Below the pieces are notes generated by a model. It was not told where the DNA came from and searched no databases. It saw nothing but the letters and a program-made list of their open reading frames with translations. From Pseudomonadota bacterium (GTDB lineage Bacteria > Chloroflexota > UBA6077 > JAJPGT01), in the NCBI GenBank assembly GCA_021325655.1, contig JAJPGT010000052.1, positions 243,448 through 307,447 of the forward strand: 64,000 nt of DNA, in the 5' to 3' direction. This document shows, piece after piece, positions 8,353-16,381 of this stretch; within the stretch, counting starts at the first letter, position 1; every line of letters starts with the position of its first letter. The position numbers and the translations under genes are program-made.

Positions 8353-8366
8353 GTGGAACGTTTCAA
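8353..8366. promoter_or_regulatory. LacI-type operator before the binding-protein gene
   Basis: GTGGAACGTTTCAA shares the TGGAACG core and CG centre with the boxes at 5251 and 12724. It lies 29 bases upstream of the ATG at 8395. A weak -10-like TGTAAT is at 8374-8379. Confidence 0.55.
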
Positions 8367-8394
8367 TGACCCGTGTAATGGGAAGGAGGGTCGT

Positions 8395-9960
8395 ATGGTG
8401 AACCGGCATCTGTGGACCAGGCCCGGCGTCCTGCTGCTCGTAGCAACGCTGTTCGCCACGGCGTGCAGTGGCGGCGGCGCCCCGACCAGCCAGGGCGGCG
8501 CCGCGCCTACGCAGCCGAGCGCCGCCCCAACGCAGGCGCCCGTCGCCGCGGCGCCGACGCGCCCGAGCGCCGCACCCACCCCGGCGAGCGCCGCGCCTAC
8601 GCAGGCCAGCGCCGCCCCGACGCAGCCGAGCGCTGCCCCAACGGCTGCGACCGCCGCGGCGGTCGGGGGCAACCCGAATCTGAAGGGGGAGATCAGCGTT
8701 GCTTACTCGGCGACCTACGTCTTCGATAACGACCCGGACGCGGTCGCCTGGTGGAACAACATCAAGCAGGAGTTCGAGTCGAAGTACCCCGGAGCGACGC
8801 TGAAGCTGATTGGCATCGACGGCACGGACATCGACATGATGAACAAGGTCGCGTTGATGTACAAGTCGCCGTCGACCACCCCGGACGTCTTGCAGCTTCC
8901 AACCACGTTCGTCGGCCAGTATGCGGCGTCGGATTATCTGCTGCCGCTGGACGACTACCTCGCCAAAGACGCGCCGTTCTGGAACGACTTCCCCAAGAAC
9001 ATCCAGGACGAGAGCCGGATCAATGGCAAGGTCTACGCGGTGAACTCGGGCGAGAACGACTCGGGCATCTACTACAACAAGGAGATGCTCACCAAGGCGG
9101 GGATTCAGCTCCCCTGGAAGCCGAAGAACTGGGATGAGATCCTGGACGCAGCGCGGAAGGTCAAGCAAGCCAATCCGAACGTGGTCCCACTCTGGGCCGC
9201 GGCCGGCACCAGCGCTGGTCCGACCGGCATCCTGCAGGGCAGCGGGAACCTGATCTACGGCTCCTCGACGCCGATCATGCTGGACGACAAGACAGGCAAG
9301 TGGGTAGTCAAGAGCCCCGGCCTGATCGAGGTCTTGCAGTTCTACAAGACAGTGTATTCCGAGGGCCTGGGCGCCTCGACCTCGGATCTCTTCTCTCCCA
9401 AAGCGGTGGGGCGGCCGGTGGTGCTGATGAAGGACAAGCAGTTGGCGATCGCGATCGGCTCCAACTGGTACGCCGCCGCCTGGCGGGAGCCGAACCGGCA
9501 CTGGGAGAACGCCCAGGATGAGGCGGCCGCCACCCCGATTCCCACCTCCAAAGGCCAGGCGCCCGGCGTGGCCAGCACGCTCGGTGGCTGGGCCTACGCG
9601 ATCTCCAAGTCTACCAAGAACCCGGATCTCGCCTGGGCGCTGATCAAGGTCTTGGAGGAGGATGCCAACAGCATCAAGATCGCGACTGGCTCTGGCTTCG
9701 TCCCGCCGAGCCAGAAGGCGGGCAAGGCCCCGGACTTTGTGAACTACGCGCCGCCCTTCAACGCGCAGTTCAACGAGATCCTCCCGTTCGCCAAGCCGCT
9801 CCCGTACGACGGCAACTTCCCCGTCTACGCCCGGGCGCTCGGCGACGCGACCGGGCAGATCGCGCAGAACCCCTCCATGTCTATTGACGACGCGCTGAAG
9901 ATCATCCGCGACACGATGGTCAACCAACTCGGCGAAGACAAGGTGGAGGAGCTGCAGTAG
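8395..9960 (+). CDS. Extracellular sugar-type solute-binding lipoprotein
   Basis: The 521-residue protein has a signal peptide ending in the lipobox LFATAC, then an Ala/Pro/Thr/Ser/Gln-rich linker of roughly 65 residues, then a family 1 solute-binding fold (start GEISVAYSATYVF; internal GIYYNKEMLTKAG and KNWDEILDAARKV). ATG 8395 is chosen over the upstream GTG at 8353 because of the strong GGAAGGAGG and because it gives a proper signal peptide. It is the last gene of the importer locus and has its own operator-like box, so it may be transcribed separately at higher level, as binding proteins often are. Confidence 0.92.
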   Translation: MVNRHLWTRPGVLLLVATLFATACSGGGAPTSQGGAAPTQPSAAPTQAPVAAAPTRPSAAPTPASAAPTQASAAPTQPSAAPTAATAAAVGGNPNLKGEISVAYSATYVFDNDPDAVAWWNNIKQEFESKYPGATLKLIGIDGTDIDMMNKVALMYKSPSTTPDVLQLPTTFVGQYAASDYLLPLDDYLAKDAPFWNDFPKNIQDESRINGKVYAVNSGENDSGIYYNKEMLTKAGIQLPWKPKNWDEILDAARKVKQANPNVVPLWAAAGTSAGPTGILQGSGNLIYGSSTPIMLDDKTGKWVVKSPGLIEVLQFYKTVYSEGLGASTSDLFSPKAVGRPVVLMKDKQLAIAIGSNWYAAAWREPNRHWENAQDEAAATPIPTSKGQAPGVASTLGGWAYAISKSTKNPDLAWALIKVLEEDANSIKIATGSGFVPPSQKAGKAPDFVNYAPPFNAQFNEILPFAKPLPYDGNFPVYARALGDATGQIAQNPSMSIDDALKIIRDTMVNQLGEDKVEELQ

Positions 9961-9984
9961 CGCCGCGGGCTCCCGGGCACAGCC

Positions 9985-10018
9985 GCGCGGGGCGCCGAAC
10001 CGGTTCGGCGCCCCGCGC
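9985..10018. terminator. Bidirectional terminator-like palindrome
   Basis: A perfect 34-base palindrome (17-base arms starting GCGCGGGGCGCC) lies between the convergent binding-protein gene and grdE. It lacks a T-tract on either strand, but the position strongly suggests a shared terminator or mRNA-end stabiliser. Confidence 0.6.
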
Positions 10019-10051
10019 GCTCAGGCGCAACGCCGGCGCGTGGCAGCCGGC

Positions 10052-11398
10052 TCAGTAGTCGAAGTAGCTCTGGGTCCCCAGGCCGTAGTTGTCGAAGTGC
10101 CCGAAGATGGGCGAGTAGGCTCCGGAGAGTACCTCCAGATCCAGCGGCTCGGCCGCGGGGATCCGCAGGTCCGGCCGCTCCTGGTCGAGCACTATCTCCG
10201 CGCCGCCGACCACCCGGGCCATCGCGGGAAGCGGGTCGGTGGGAGCGAGCGTGCCGGTGCTGACAATCGCGTCGGCCTCCGGGACGCTGAACAGCAGCGG
10301 GGGCTCCTTCACCCCGGTCTCCGCCAGCTCCGGGGTGAGCCGCACAACCTTGATGTCTGACTCGATGGTGAGAAACACCGTCTTGATCCCGGCCTGCTCC
10401 AGACCCTGGATCGTCAGCATCACTTCCAGCAGGTCGTTCCCGCCGTGATTCCAGGTCACCAGCGCCCCGTCGGCACCAAGCATCTGCGCCAGCTTCACCG
10501 TCTGCCAGGCGCTCAGCTCCTTCTCCGCCGCCGCACCCCAGCGGGTGCGGGAGACGATGCAGCCGAGCCAGGCGAAATCCCGGCCGTGGCGATGGTAGAG
10601 GGCGGGCAGGACTGGATTGTTCACCTGGATCCAGGTGATCTTGCCCGGATAGGTCACCACCGCGTCCCCGGCGATCGCCCCATCGAGGATCTCGTTCGGA
10701 TGGAGAAGGATTGGGAGCGCGTGGCGGCCATAGCCGTAGATCGTTGTCCCGATGCCGGGCACCATCGAGGCATTCAGGGTATGGACGTGGACGACTCGCG
10801 GGAGCGGCGCGGCAACTGGATCGAGCGCGAATCGCTCGCGCCGCGGCGGCTCCTGATCACGCAGCAGCCCGGCCAGATCGTCGGCGACGCGGTGCCCCGC
10901 GCCGCGCAGGGTCTCGTTCCAGGTCGTGACCGGCAGGTCCGGCACAGTCTCGATCACCAGCGCCACGTAGCGGAGCCGGCTGTACGGCGTAACCGCGCCG
11001 GGACCGGACATGTCGATCAGGCTGTCGGTCGCGGCGCTCACCTCCCGCCGGATCGACGGCGGCACGGCAGCGCAGATCAGCACTCCGAACCCGCTGTAAC
11101 GGTGGGTGACGCCACCCCCGACCGTCTCCGGCGCGTGGCCGCAGATCGCCGGGTAGGCCTGGCCCCGGCCGGCCACCTTGAGGCGCGGCTCGATCACGTC
11201 GCGCGGATGGACGATGCGGGTGGGCTGGCCCGGCTCGACCAGCTCCACCTGGGCCGCCGCGACCCGCGGATCGTCGAGCACCAGGCGGCGGAGCCGCTCG
11301 AGATCGACCGCCAGCGTCCCGTCCGACCAGCCGGGTCGGTCGCCCGCGACCACCCGCTCGACCGGGAATGTACCGAGCTCCAACTCGAACTCGCGCAT
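10052..11398 (-). CDS. grdE: GrdE-like component B alpha/beta proprotein homologue, lacking the pyruvoyl-forming cysteine
   Basis: The 448-residue product aligns by eye with GrdE along its length: early DVIEPRLKV, then DSLIDMSGPGA near residue 128, ILLHPNEILDGAIAGDAV at 230-247, NNPVLPALYHRHG near 260, and a C-terminal cluster of conserved acidic/Gly residues. In glycine reductase, GrdE is cleaved at an Asn-Cys bond (Cys242 of C. sticklandii) and the Cys becomes a pyruvoyl group binding the substrate amine. Here the equivalent pair reads Asp-Ala (245-246), so that processing looks impossible. ATG 11398 lies 4 bases after the grdB stop, so the genes are coupled. The TGA stop at 10052 is followed by no further conserved sequence. 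Confidence 0.85.
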   Translation of the reverse strand: MREFELELGTFPVERVVAGDRPGWSDGTLAVDLERLRRLVLDDPRVAAAQVELVEPGQPTRIVHPRDVIEPRLKVAGRGQAYPAICGHAPETVGGGVTHRYSGFGVLICAAVPPSIRREVSAATDSLIDMSGPGAVTPYSRLRYVALVIETVPDLPVTTWNETLRGAGHRVADDLAGLLRDQEPPRRERFALDPVAAPLPRVVHVHTLNASMVPGIGTTIYGYGRHALPILLHPNEILDGAIAGDAVVTYPGKITWIQVNNPVLPALYHRHGRDFAWLGCIVSRTRWGAAAEKELSAWQTVKLAQMLGADGALVTWNHGGNDLLEVMLTIQGLEQAGIKTVFLTIESDIKVVRLTPELAETGVKEPPLLFSVPEADAIVSTGTLAPTDPLPAMARVVGGAEIVLDQERPDLRIPAAEPLDLEVLSGAYSPIFGHFDNYGLGTQSYFDY

Positions 11399-11402
11399 CG
11401 AC

Positions 11403-12704
11403 CTAGCTCGGAGTGAACAGCATCGGGGCGCTGACCGGTTGCTGGATCGCCCGGAGCGCCGTCTCCACGATCCGGCGCCGCAGCAGCGCATCCGCCGCGG
11501 ACGGGAGCGAGGGATCGCCACAGACGTGCTCGATCTTGACCCCCTGCACCACCCGGTTCGCGCCCGCCTGGAGCGCCAGGCGAGGCAGCGCGCTGATGAC
11601 CGCGACCGGGATGCCCAGGCGCTCGATCTCCTTGCTGATCGTTGCCCCGCAACGATTGCAGGAGCCTCAAGTAGCGACCAGCAGCGCGGCGTCCACACCC
11701 GCCTCCCGCAGCGTGCGGGCCATCTCGCGCCCATTGCGCTGGCAGTCCGCCAGCCGCATGTCGTTGCCGGTGGTCGTCAGGTAGACGTCCAGCAGCCGGG
11801 CGAAGGCGCCCTCGCGCTGAAGGGTCCGGACCGCGTCCAGCGGCAGCACCAGATTCGGGTTCTCGCTGGCCGGGACGTTGTAGAAGCCGCCGTGGACGCA
11901 CTCGAACTCCGCGCTCGACAGCGCCTCGCGGCCATCCAGCGAGTAGCGTACCCAGCGGGTCTCGCTGCAGCGGCGCAGGTGGTCCGGGTTCCCACGCGGG
12001 ACGATCGCCCCGGTGGTAGCCAGCGCGAGCGTCGCCTGGCGGAGGTCGGGCACCGGCGGGGCCGGCGGAACCCGGTCGTATCCCGCGACGGGGATCTCCG
12101 TCCGATACGGCCGCCCGGCGAGCTTGGCCACCAGCATCTCGACCGCGCGCTCCGCGCCGGGCATGCCGCGATCCCCCGGCAACCGCCGGCCCCGCGGCAG
12201 ATAGCCCTCCACCTCCGCCGGGCCGACCTGGCCGCCCGCGGCCAGCTTGCGGCCGAGCGCCAGCATGTCCCGCAGCGCCGCGGCCATCCCGGCGGCGGTG
12301 CGCGAGGTCGGGACGACGTATGCCTGCTGGTACACGAGCCGGCCGGGATTCTCCGGGTGCATCCCCGTCACGGCCGGGATCCCCAGCTCCTCCGCCAGCG
12401 CGCACACCTGGGCGCAGGCGCTGCCGTAGCGCCCAGCGGCGAAGGCCGGGCCGGCGACCACCAGGCTCGGGCGGACCTCACGCAGCCAGACGCGCACCGC
12501 GGCATGGGCCGAGTCGGCCTGCTCGTTGAAGAAGTTGTCGCCGCAGATCAGGGTAGAGATAACCCCGCCCTCGGCGCCAAGCAGTGCCGCCAGCGCCCGA
12601 CCCGGGCCGACCGGGCCCTCCCGCACCTCGGGGGGGACGTTGGCCTGCTCCTCTGCGCCAAGTCCGCCGAAGAACTGGTTTAGGTAATGCGCCACCCGGA
12701 GCAC
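11403..12704 (-). CDS. grdB: GrdB-type selenoprotein B, with in-frame UGA read as selenocysteine
   Basis: Read through the TGA at 11667-11669 (codon 346) the gene encodes 433 residues, the normal GrdB length. The frame around it reads LLVAT-U-GSCNRCGATISKEIERLGIPV, the family U-x2-C-x2-C signature. The post-UGA tail (ANRVVQGVKIEHVCGDPSLP) is also conserved. N-terminal VAHYLNQFFGG and ECVHGGFYN near residue 290 agree. GrdB is the substrate-binding selenoprotein of component B, which attacks the activated C-N or equivalent bond and passes the group to GrdA. Without recoding the ORF would stop at 11667. The GTG start at 12704 sits only 6 bases after a TATAAT box, implying a leaderless mRNA. Confidence 0.93.
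11628..11664 (-). promoter_or_regulatory. SECIS element of grdB
   Basis: Two bases after the UGA the mRNA can fold into a long hairpin. The lower stem CUCCUGC pairs with GC-A-AGGAG (7 bp, one bulged A), then a small internal loop, then a perfect 8-bp upper stem AUCGUUGC/GCAACGAU capped by GGG. The loop begins 18 bases after the UGA, within the range accepted for bacterial SECIS, and starts with G residues as those loops usually do. Confidence 0.85.
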
Positions 12705-12710
12705 GGAGCG

Positions 12711-12739
12711 ATTATACGCGCCGTTGGAACGTTACACAA
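12711..12739 (-). promoter_or_regulatory. grdB-grdE promoter (leaderless)
   Basis: On the minus strand TTGTGT (12739-12734), a 17-base spacer and a consensus TATAAT (12716-12711). Transcription would start at about 12704, which is the GTG start codon itself, so translation is probably leaderless. Confidence 0.7.
12724..12737. promoter_or_regulatory. LacI-type operator overlapping the grdB promoter
   Basis: TTGGAACGTTACAC overlaps the -35 box and spacer of the grdB promoter. Its first eight bases are identical to the operator at 5251; the second half is less symmetric. Confidence 0.5.
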
Positions 12740-12810
12740 GCGGAAACGAGAGGCATCCGCGCCGCACAATGCGAGCCGATTACCGCTGAGGCAGGCAATG
12801 AGGCGGCCAC

Positions 12811-12839
12811 TCGACACGGGACACAGCACGGGCTATGCT
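12811..12839 (+). promoter_or_regulatory. Promoter of the frameshifted small gene
   Basis: TCGACA (12811-12816), 17-base spacer, TATGCT (12834-12839), about 48 bases upstream of the ATG at 12887. Confidence 0.5.
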
Positions 12840-12886
12840 GGGGATGCGCGAGGCTCGCCTGGCGACGGCGACGCGGAGGTAGCGCG

Positions 12887-13178
12887 ATGCAGCACGTAGT
12901 TATTCGGCGTTGGAGCGGGGCGGCGCAGCTCATGGCGGAGATGGAGCGGCGCCGTGACGAGGTGGAGCAGCTCATCCGCGGAGTGCCCGGCTTTGGAGCC
13001 TACTACGCGGTACGGACCGGGGCGAACGAGCTGGTGAGCATCACCGTCTGCGACGACCGCGCCGGGACCGACGAGTCCACGCGTCGAGCGCGAATGGGTG
13101 CAGCAGAATATCCCGGGCATCGCGATGAGTCCCCCGGAGGTGATCGAGGGCGAGACGTTCATCGAGTTCTGGCGCTAG
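12887..13178 (+). pseudogene. Small conserved protein of unknown function, frameshifted
   Basis: The ATG at 12887 has a good GGAGGT. The first frame encodes a conserved-looking module (VVIRRWSGAAQLMAEMERRR, then IRGVPGFGAYYAVRTG and CDDRAGTDESTRRA). Near 13090 the reading must move by one base to continue as EWVQQNIPGIAMSPPEVIEG...IEFWR and stop at 13176-13178. Restoring two bases would give a 97-residue protein. Similar small proteins with TDESTRRAAEW-type tails occur in other bacteria as far as I recall, with an ABM/YCII-like fold possible. It is either a real mutation or a sequencing error. Function is unknown. Confidence 0.65.
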
Positions 13179-13543
13179 CGTCGGCCTGACGCAGCGGGCA
13201 GGGGGCACGCCAAGGGAGCGCGCCCTCAGTTTTAGCGACCCTTCACCCGCCCCGCGTCGCTCCTCCGCTCCCAGGTTGGGGCTGAGCCGAGGGCGGACAT
13301 CGCCGGTGCGAGGGCAGCGCCACCGCCAGGCTGGCGGGTCGTGCGCTCGATAGGCCAAGTGTCGACCCGAATCTCCGTTTCCCGTAACACTTGCCCTGTC
13401 AGGCACTCACTGCTCATACGCAATGGGCCTGGCCACGCGTGGTGTGGCCGGGCTCACAGCCATGCCCCGTAGCCGCCCCTATGTCAGGCCGTGGTCTGGG
13501 CGAATCCTTCCTCCGAATCCGCTTTCGGCAGGAGGATCCGCCT
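13179..13543. other. Non-coding stretch upstream of the secreted repeat protein
   Basis: No convincing gene on either strand. No clear promoter, riboswitch or inverted repeat was found apart from the Shine-Dalgarno AGGAGG immediately before 13544. Confidence 0.5.
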
Positions 13544-14386
13544 ATGCACCACTGCATTGGACATGCGCTCCGCGGCGCTGCCGCCCTGGCCCTGGCCGCC
13601 GGCCTGGCCAGCGTCGCTTTTGCCGACCTGCAGGGTCCGGACTTCTCGGCCTGTAGCGGCCGCGGCAAGGACTTCGGCGCCTGCGTCGCCGAGATCGCCA
13701 AGACGTACCAGGATGCCGCCCGGGCCGGCGGTCAGGACGATGCCACCACTTCCGCGGCGGTCGTCAAGGGCTGCGGTGACTACACGCACGTCGCCTTCGG
13801 CGACTGCGTCTCTCACGCCGCCGAAGGGTTGGCGGAGGGTGGGAACGAGCTGGCCAACCCGGTCGCGACCGCAGCGCAGGGGATGAAGGCCGCGTGCGAC
13901 GACCAGCATGGCGAGGCCTTCGGCAAGTGTATCAGCACCCAGGCACACCAGCTCGGAGCGATCAATGGCCAGGGCGACGAGCACGGCCAGGCGGGCGGCA
14001 GCCAGGGACAAGGCCAGACCGACGACGAGCACGGGCAGCCGACCGACCCCGGCAGCCAGGGCGTGGGGCATGGCCAGTCGGGCGACGACCATGGCAAGGG
14101 GAGCGACCAGTCCAGTGGCGACCACAGCCAGGGCAGTGACCAGTCGGGGGACCACAACCAGTGGGGCGACGACCACGGCAAGTCGAGCGACTCGGGGAGC
14201 CAGGGCGGCGACCATGGCAGCTCAGGAGACTCCGGCAGCCAGAGCACGGACCACGGCCAGTCCGGAAGCGATCATGGCCAGAGTAGCAACCAGTCGGGGG
14301 ACCAGGGCCAGTCCGGTGGCGACCACGGCCACTCGAACGACGATCACGGACGCTCGGGTGGGCACGGCTCATCCGGCGGGCGCTAG
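13544..14386 (+). CDS. Secreted Gly/Ser/Asp/His/Gln-rich repeat protein
   Basis: The 280-residue product has a signal peptide (hydrophobic AALALAAGLASVAFA, cleavage likely near residue 27). A small Cys-containing domain of about 110 residues follows, with three C-x(7-9)-FGxC repeats (GKDFGAC, HVAFGDC, GEAFGKC). The rest, roughly residues 145-280, is a low-complexity array of DHGQSG/DHGKSS/SGDHSQ-like units rich in His, Asp, Ser and Gln. ATG 13544 is chosen because AGGAGG and the signal peptide follow each other correctly. The paired cysteines could form disulfides; the His/Asp tail could bind metal or stay disordered outside the cell. No family is recognised. Confidence 0.75.
   Translation: MHHCIGHALRGAAALALAAGLASVAFADLQGPDFSACSGRGKDFGACVAEIAKTYQDAARAGGQDDATTSAAVVKGCGDYTHVAFGDCVSHAAEGLAEGGNELANPVATAAQGMKAACDDQHGEAFGKCISTQAHQLGAINGQGDEHGQAGGSQGQGQTDDEHGQPTDPGSQGVGHGQSGDDHGKGSDQSSGDHSQGSDQSGDHNQWGDDHGKSSDSGSQGGDHGSSGDSGSQSTDHGQSGSDHGQSSNQSGDQGQSGGDHGHSNDDHGRSGGHGSSGGR
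13970..14380. repeat. Degenerate coding repeats (DHGxSx-type)
   Basis: Many imperfect copies of a short unit encoding D-H-G-Q/K-S/G, with recurring GACCACGGCCAGTC-like words, make up the 3' half of the secreted repeat-protein gene. Spacing is irregular, so this is low-complexity coding sequence and not a CRISPR array. Confidence 0.8.
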
Positions 14387-14706
14387 AGAATGGATCGCGC
14401 CTCAGCCGCCGCAGCGTCGCGGGACGGCCAGTACAGCTCGCGTGAGGGGCCACGGACACCAGCCGGGGCCCCTCTGCTTGTGGCGCCCAGCTCACTGAGC
14501 TGAGTGTCCCCGCTGCCCGCGCCAGCGCCCCGCGATCACGGGCTGCAGCTCCTTCCGCCCCTGCTGCGCCGCCCCGACGGGGCGGCGCAGCGAATAGAAC
14601 AGCCCCGCCGAGTGCTGGCCGGCTGGGCGAGGACGATTCCTGGGACGCCACATTGGCCAATAGCCGCGACGGGAGCACTTGCAGGGTTGTCTGGCCAGTA
14701 TTTTGG
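14387..14706. other. Intergenic stretch with two hairpins
   Basis: No gene is supported here. It holds a hairpin GAGGGGCC/GGCCCCTC at 14444-14474, probably the terminator of the secreted-protein gene, and a perfect 12-bp hairpin with a 3-base loop at 14564-14590 (arms CTGCGCCGCCCC/GGGGCGGCGCAG). Neither has a full T-tract. Confidence 0.5.
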
Positions 14707-14735
14707 TTGACGCTTCGCCTCGGGCTCCATATCCT
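14707..14735 (+). promoter_or_regulatory. Promoter of the second sugar ABC operon
   Basis: TTGACG (14707-14712), 17-base spacer, TATCCT (14730-14735), 50 bases upstream of the binding-protein ATG. Confidence 0.55.
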
Positions 14736-14785
14736 GAGTTCTTAATCGTCGTTTCCTCGACGTTTGGGACAGGGGAGTTGCTGCC

Positions 14786-16369
14786 ATGGACGACTACGCT
14801 TCGCCTGGTGCTGTTTCGGCGCGCCATAACGCGCTTTCGCGACGCGAGTTCTTGCGCCGCCTCGCGGTGGTTGGCCTCGCGCCCGCCGCGCTCCTCGCCG
14901 CCTGCTCGCAGCCTGCGGCCGCGCCCACCTCGGCCCCCGCGGCGGCGCCGACCACCGCCCCGGCTGCTGCGCCCACCACGGCTCCGGCCGCGGCGCCAAC
15001 CACCGCGGCCGCGCGGACCGCGGCGCCCGCCGCCACGACGGCTCCGGCGGCCGCGGCGACCACGGCGCCAGCGGCCGCGGCCACCAGGGCCGCGACGTCC
15101 GCCCCAGCCGCGACGTCCGCGCCGACGGCGCAGGCGGCTGCCACCGCCGCTCCGGGCCAGGCCGCCCAGGTGAGCAAGCTGACCATCGCTGCCGTCCAGG
15201 GCAATGAGGATCAGGCGCTCAAAGCGGTCGCGCCGCTGTACCAGCAGCAGAAGGGAGTGGCGATCGAGATCGTCGAATTCCCCTACGATCAGCTCTACGA
15301 GAAGCTCGTCACCACCTTCCAGGCCAACACCGCCTCGTACGACCTGGCGATGATGGACGACCCGTGGATGCCGAAGTTCGGGACAAGCGGCTGGCTGCAG
15401 CCGCTGGAGCAGTTTGGCTTCACCCGCGACCCGGACATTCCGCCCGTGGTCTACGAGGTCGGCACCTGGCCGCCGCCACGCGGGCCGGTGCCCCCCAGCG
15501 AGAAGGGAAAGCCGCAGCAGCTTCTAGGGATTACCATCGTCGGCAACGTCGAGATCTTCATGTACCGCAAGGACCTCACCCCGGAGCCGAAGAGCTGGGA
15601 CGACGTGCTGGCCAACGCGAAGAAGCTGAACAAGCCGGGCAGCATGGCCGGGTATATCATTCGGGGCAAGGCGACCAACCCGGTGGTGGCCGATTTCCTG
15701 CCGATGCTCTGGTCGTTCGGCGGCGACGTGTTCGACACCAGTTGGAACGTGGTGATCGACTCACCGGAGTCACTCCGGGCGGTCAAGTTCCTGGTGCAAG
15801 ACCTCAAGTCGGTCGCCGAGTCGGGCGCGGAGAACGTCGACGCGGCGGACCGCTCCCGGCTGATGGCGATCGGCCAGGGCTACCAGTCGACCGTCTGGCC
15901 GGCGGAGGTGACAAGCATCGTCGAGAACCCGCAGGTCTCGCAGGTCACCGGCAAGGTCGGCTACATCCCGATCCCGGCCGGGCCGAGCGGCAAGGGCGTC
16001 GGGATGATGGGCAACTGGCTGCTCGGCATCCCCAAAGCCTCGAAGAATGGCCAGGCGGCGGCCGATTTCATCAAGTGGCTGATCTCGCCCGAGACGCAGA
16101 AGACCTACGTCGAGAAGGGCGGCATCCCGTCGCGCAAGAGCATCCTGAACGATCCGGCGCTCAACCAGAAGCAGCCGTTCTTCGCTGCGCTGGCCAAGTC
16201 GCTGGAGGCGGTGCCGAACTGGCGCCCGCGGACTGACCAGTGGAACGCGGTGGAGACGATCCTCGGAACCAACCTAAACGGGGCGCTGGCGGGCCTGAAC
16301 GACCCGGAGGCGGCGATGAAGGCCGCGGCCGAGCAGATTCGGAACCAGATGAAGCAGGCGGGCTATTAG
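14786..16369 (+). CDS. Tat-exported sugar-type solute-binding lipoprotein
   Basis: The 527-residue protein starts with a twin-arginine signal (SRREFLRRLAVVGLAPAALL) and a lipobox LLAAC near residue 35. A long Ala/Pro/Thr linker runs to about residue 125, followed by a family 1 solute-binding domain (KLTIAAVQGNEDQALKAVAP onward, YDLAMMDDPWMPKFG, MGNWLLGIPKASKNG). It leads an operon with two permeases 12 bases downstream and no ATPase. Twin-arginine export of a lipoprotein binding protein suggests folding before export. Specific sugar unknown. Confidence 0.92.
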   Translation: MDDYASPGAVSARHNALSRREFLRRLAVVGLAPAALLAACSQPAAAPTSAPAAAPTTAPAAAPTTAPAAAPTTAAARTAAPAATTAPAAAATTAPAAAATRAATSAPAATSAPTAQAAATAAPGQAAQVSKLTIAAVQGNEDQALKAVAPLYQQQKGVAIEIVEFPYDQLYEKLVTTFQANTASYDLAMMDDPWMPKFGTSGWLQPLEQFGFTRDPDIPPVVYEVGTWPPPRGPVPPSEKGKPQQLLGITIVGNVEIFMYRKDLTPEPKSWDDVLANAKKLNKPGSMAGYIIRGKATNPVVADFLPMLWSFGGDVFDTSWNVVIDSPESLRAVKFLVQDLKSVAESGAENVDAADRSRLMAIGQGYQSTVWPAEVTSIVENPQVSQVTGKVGYIPIPAGPSGKGVGMMGNWLLGIPKASKNGQAAADFIKWLISPETQKTYVEKGGIPSRKSILNDPALNQKQPFFAALAKSLEAVPNWRPRTDQWNAVETILGTNLNGALAGLNDPEAAMKAAAEQIRNQMKQAGY

Positions 16370-16381
16370 CCCGAGTGAGCG

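Noticed and set aside
10052..10054. A third selenocysteine UGA at the end of grdE
   Set aside because: The sequence after this TGA shows no conserved residues and leads into the shared terminator; the protein length is already complete.
13970..14380. CRISPR-like repeat array
   Set aside because: Repeat units are imperfect and irregularly spaced and lie in frame inside a gene with a signal peptide and RBS, so they are coding low-complexity repeats.
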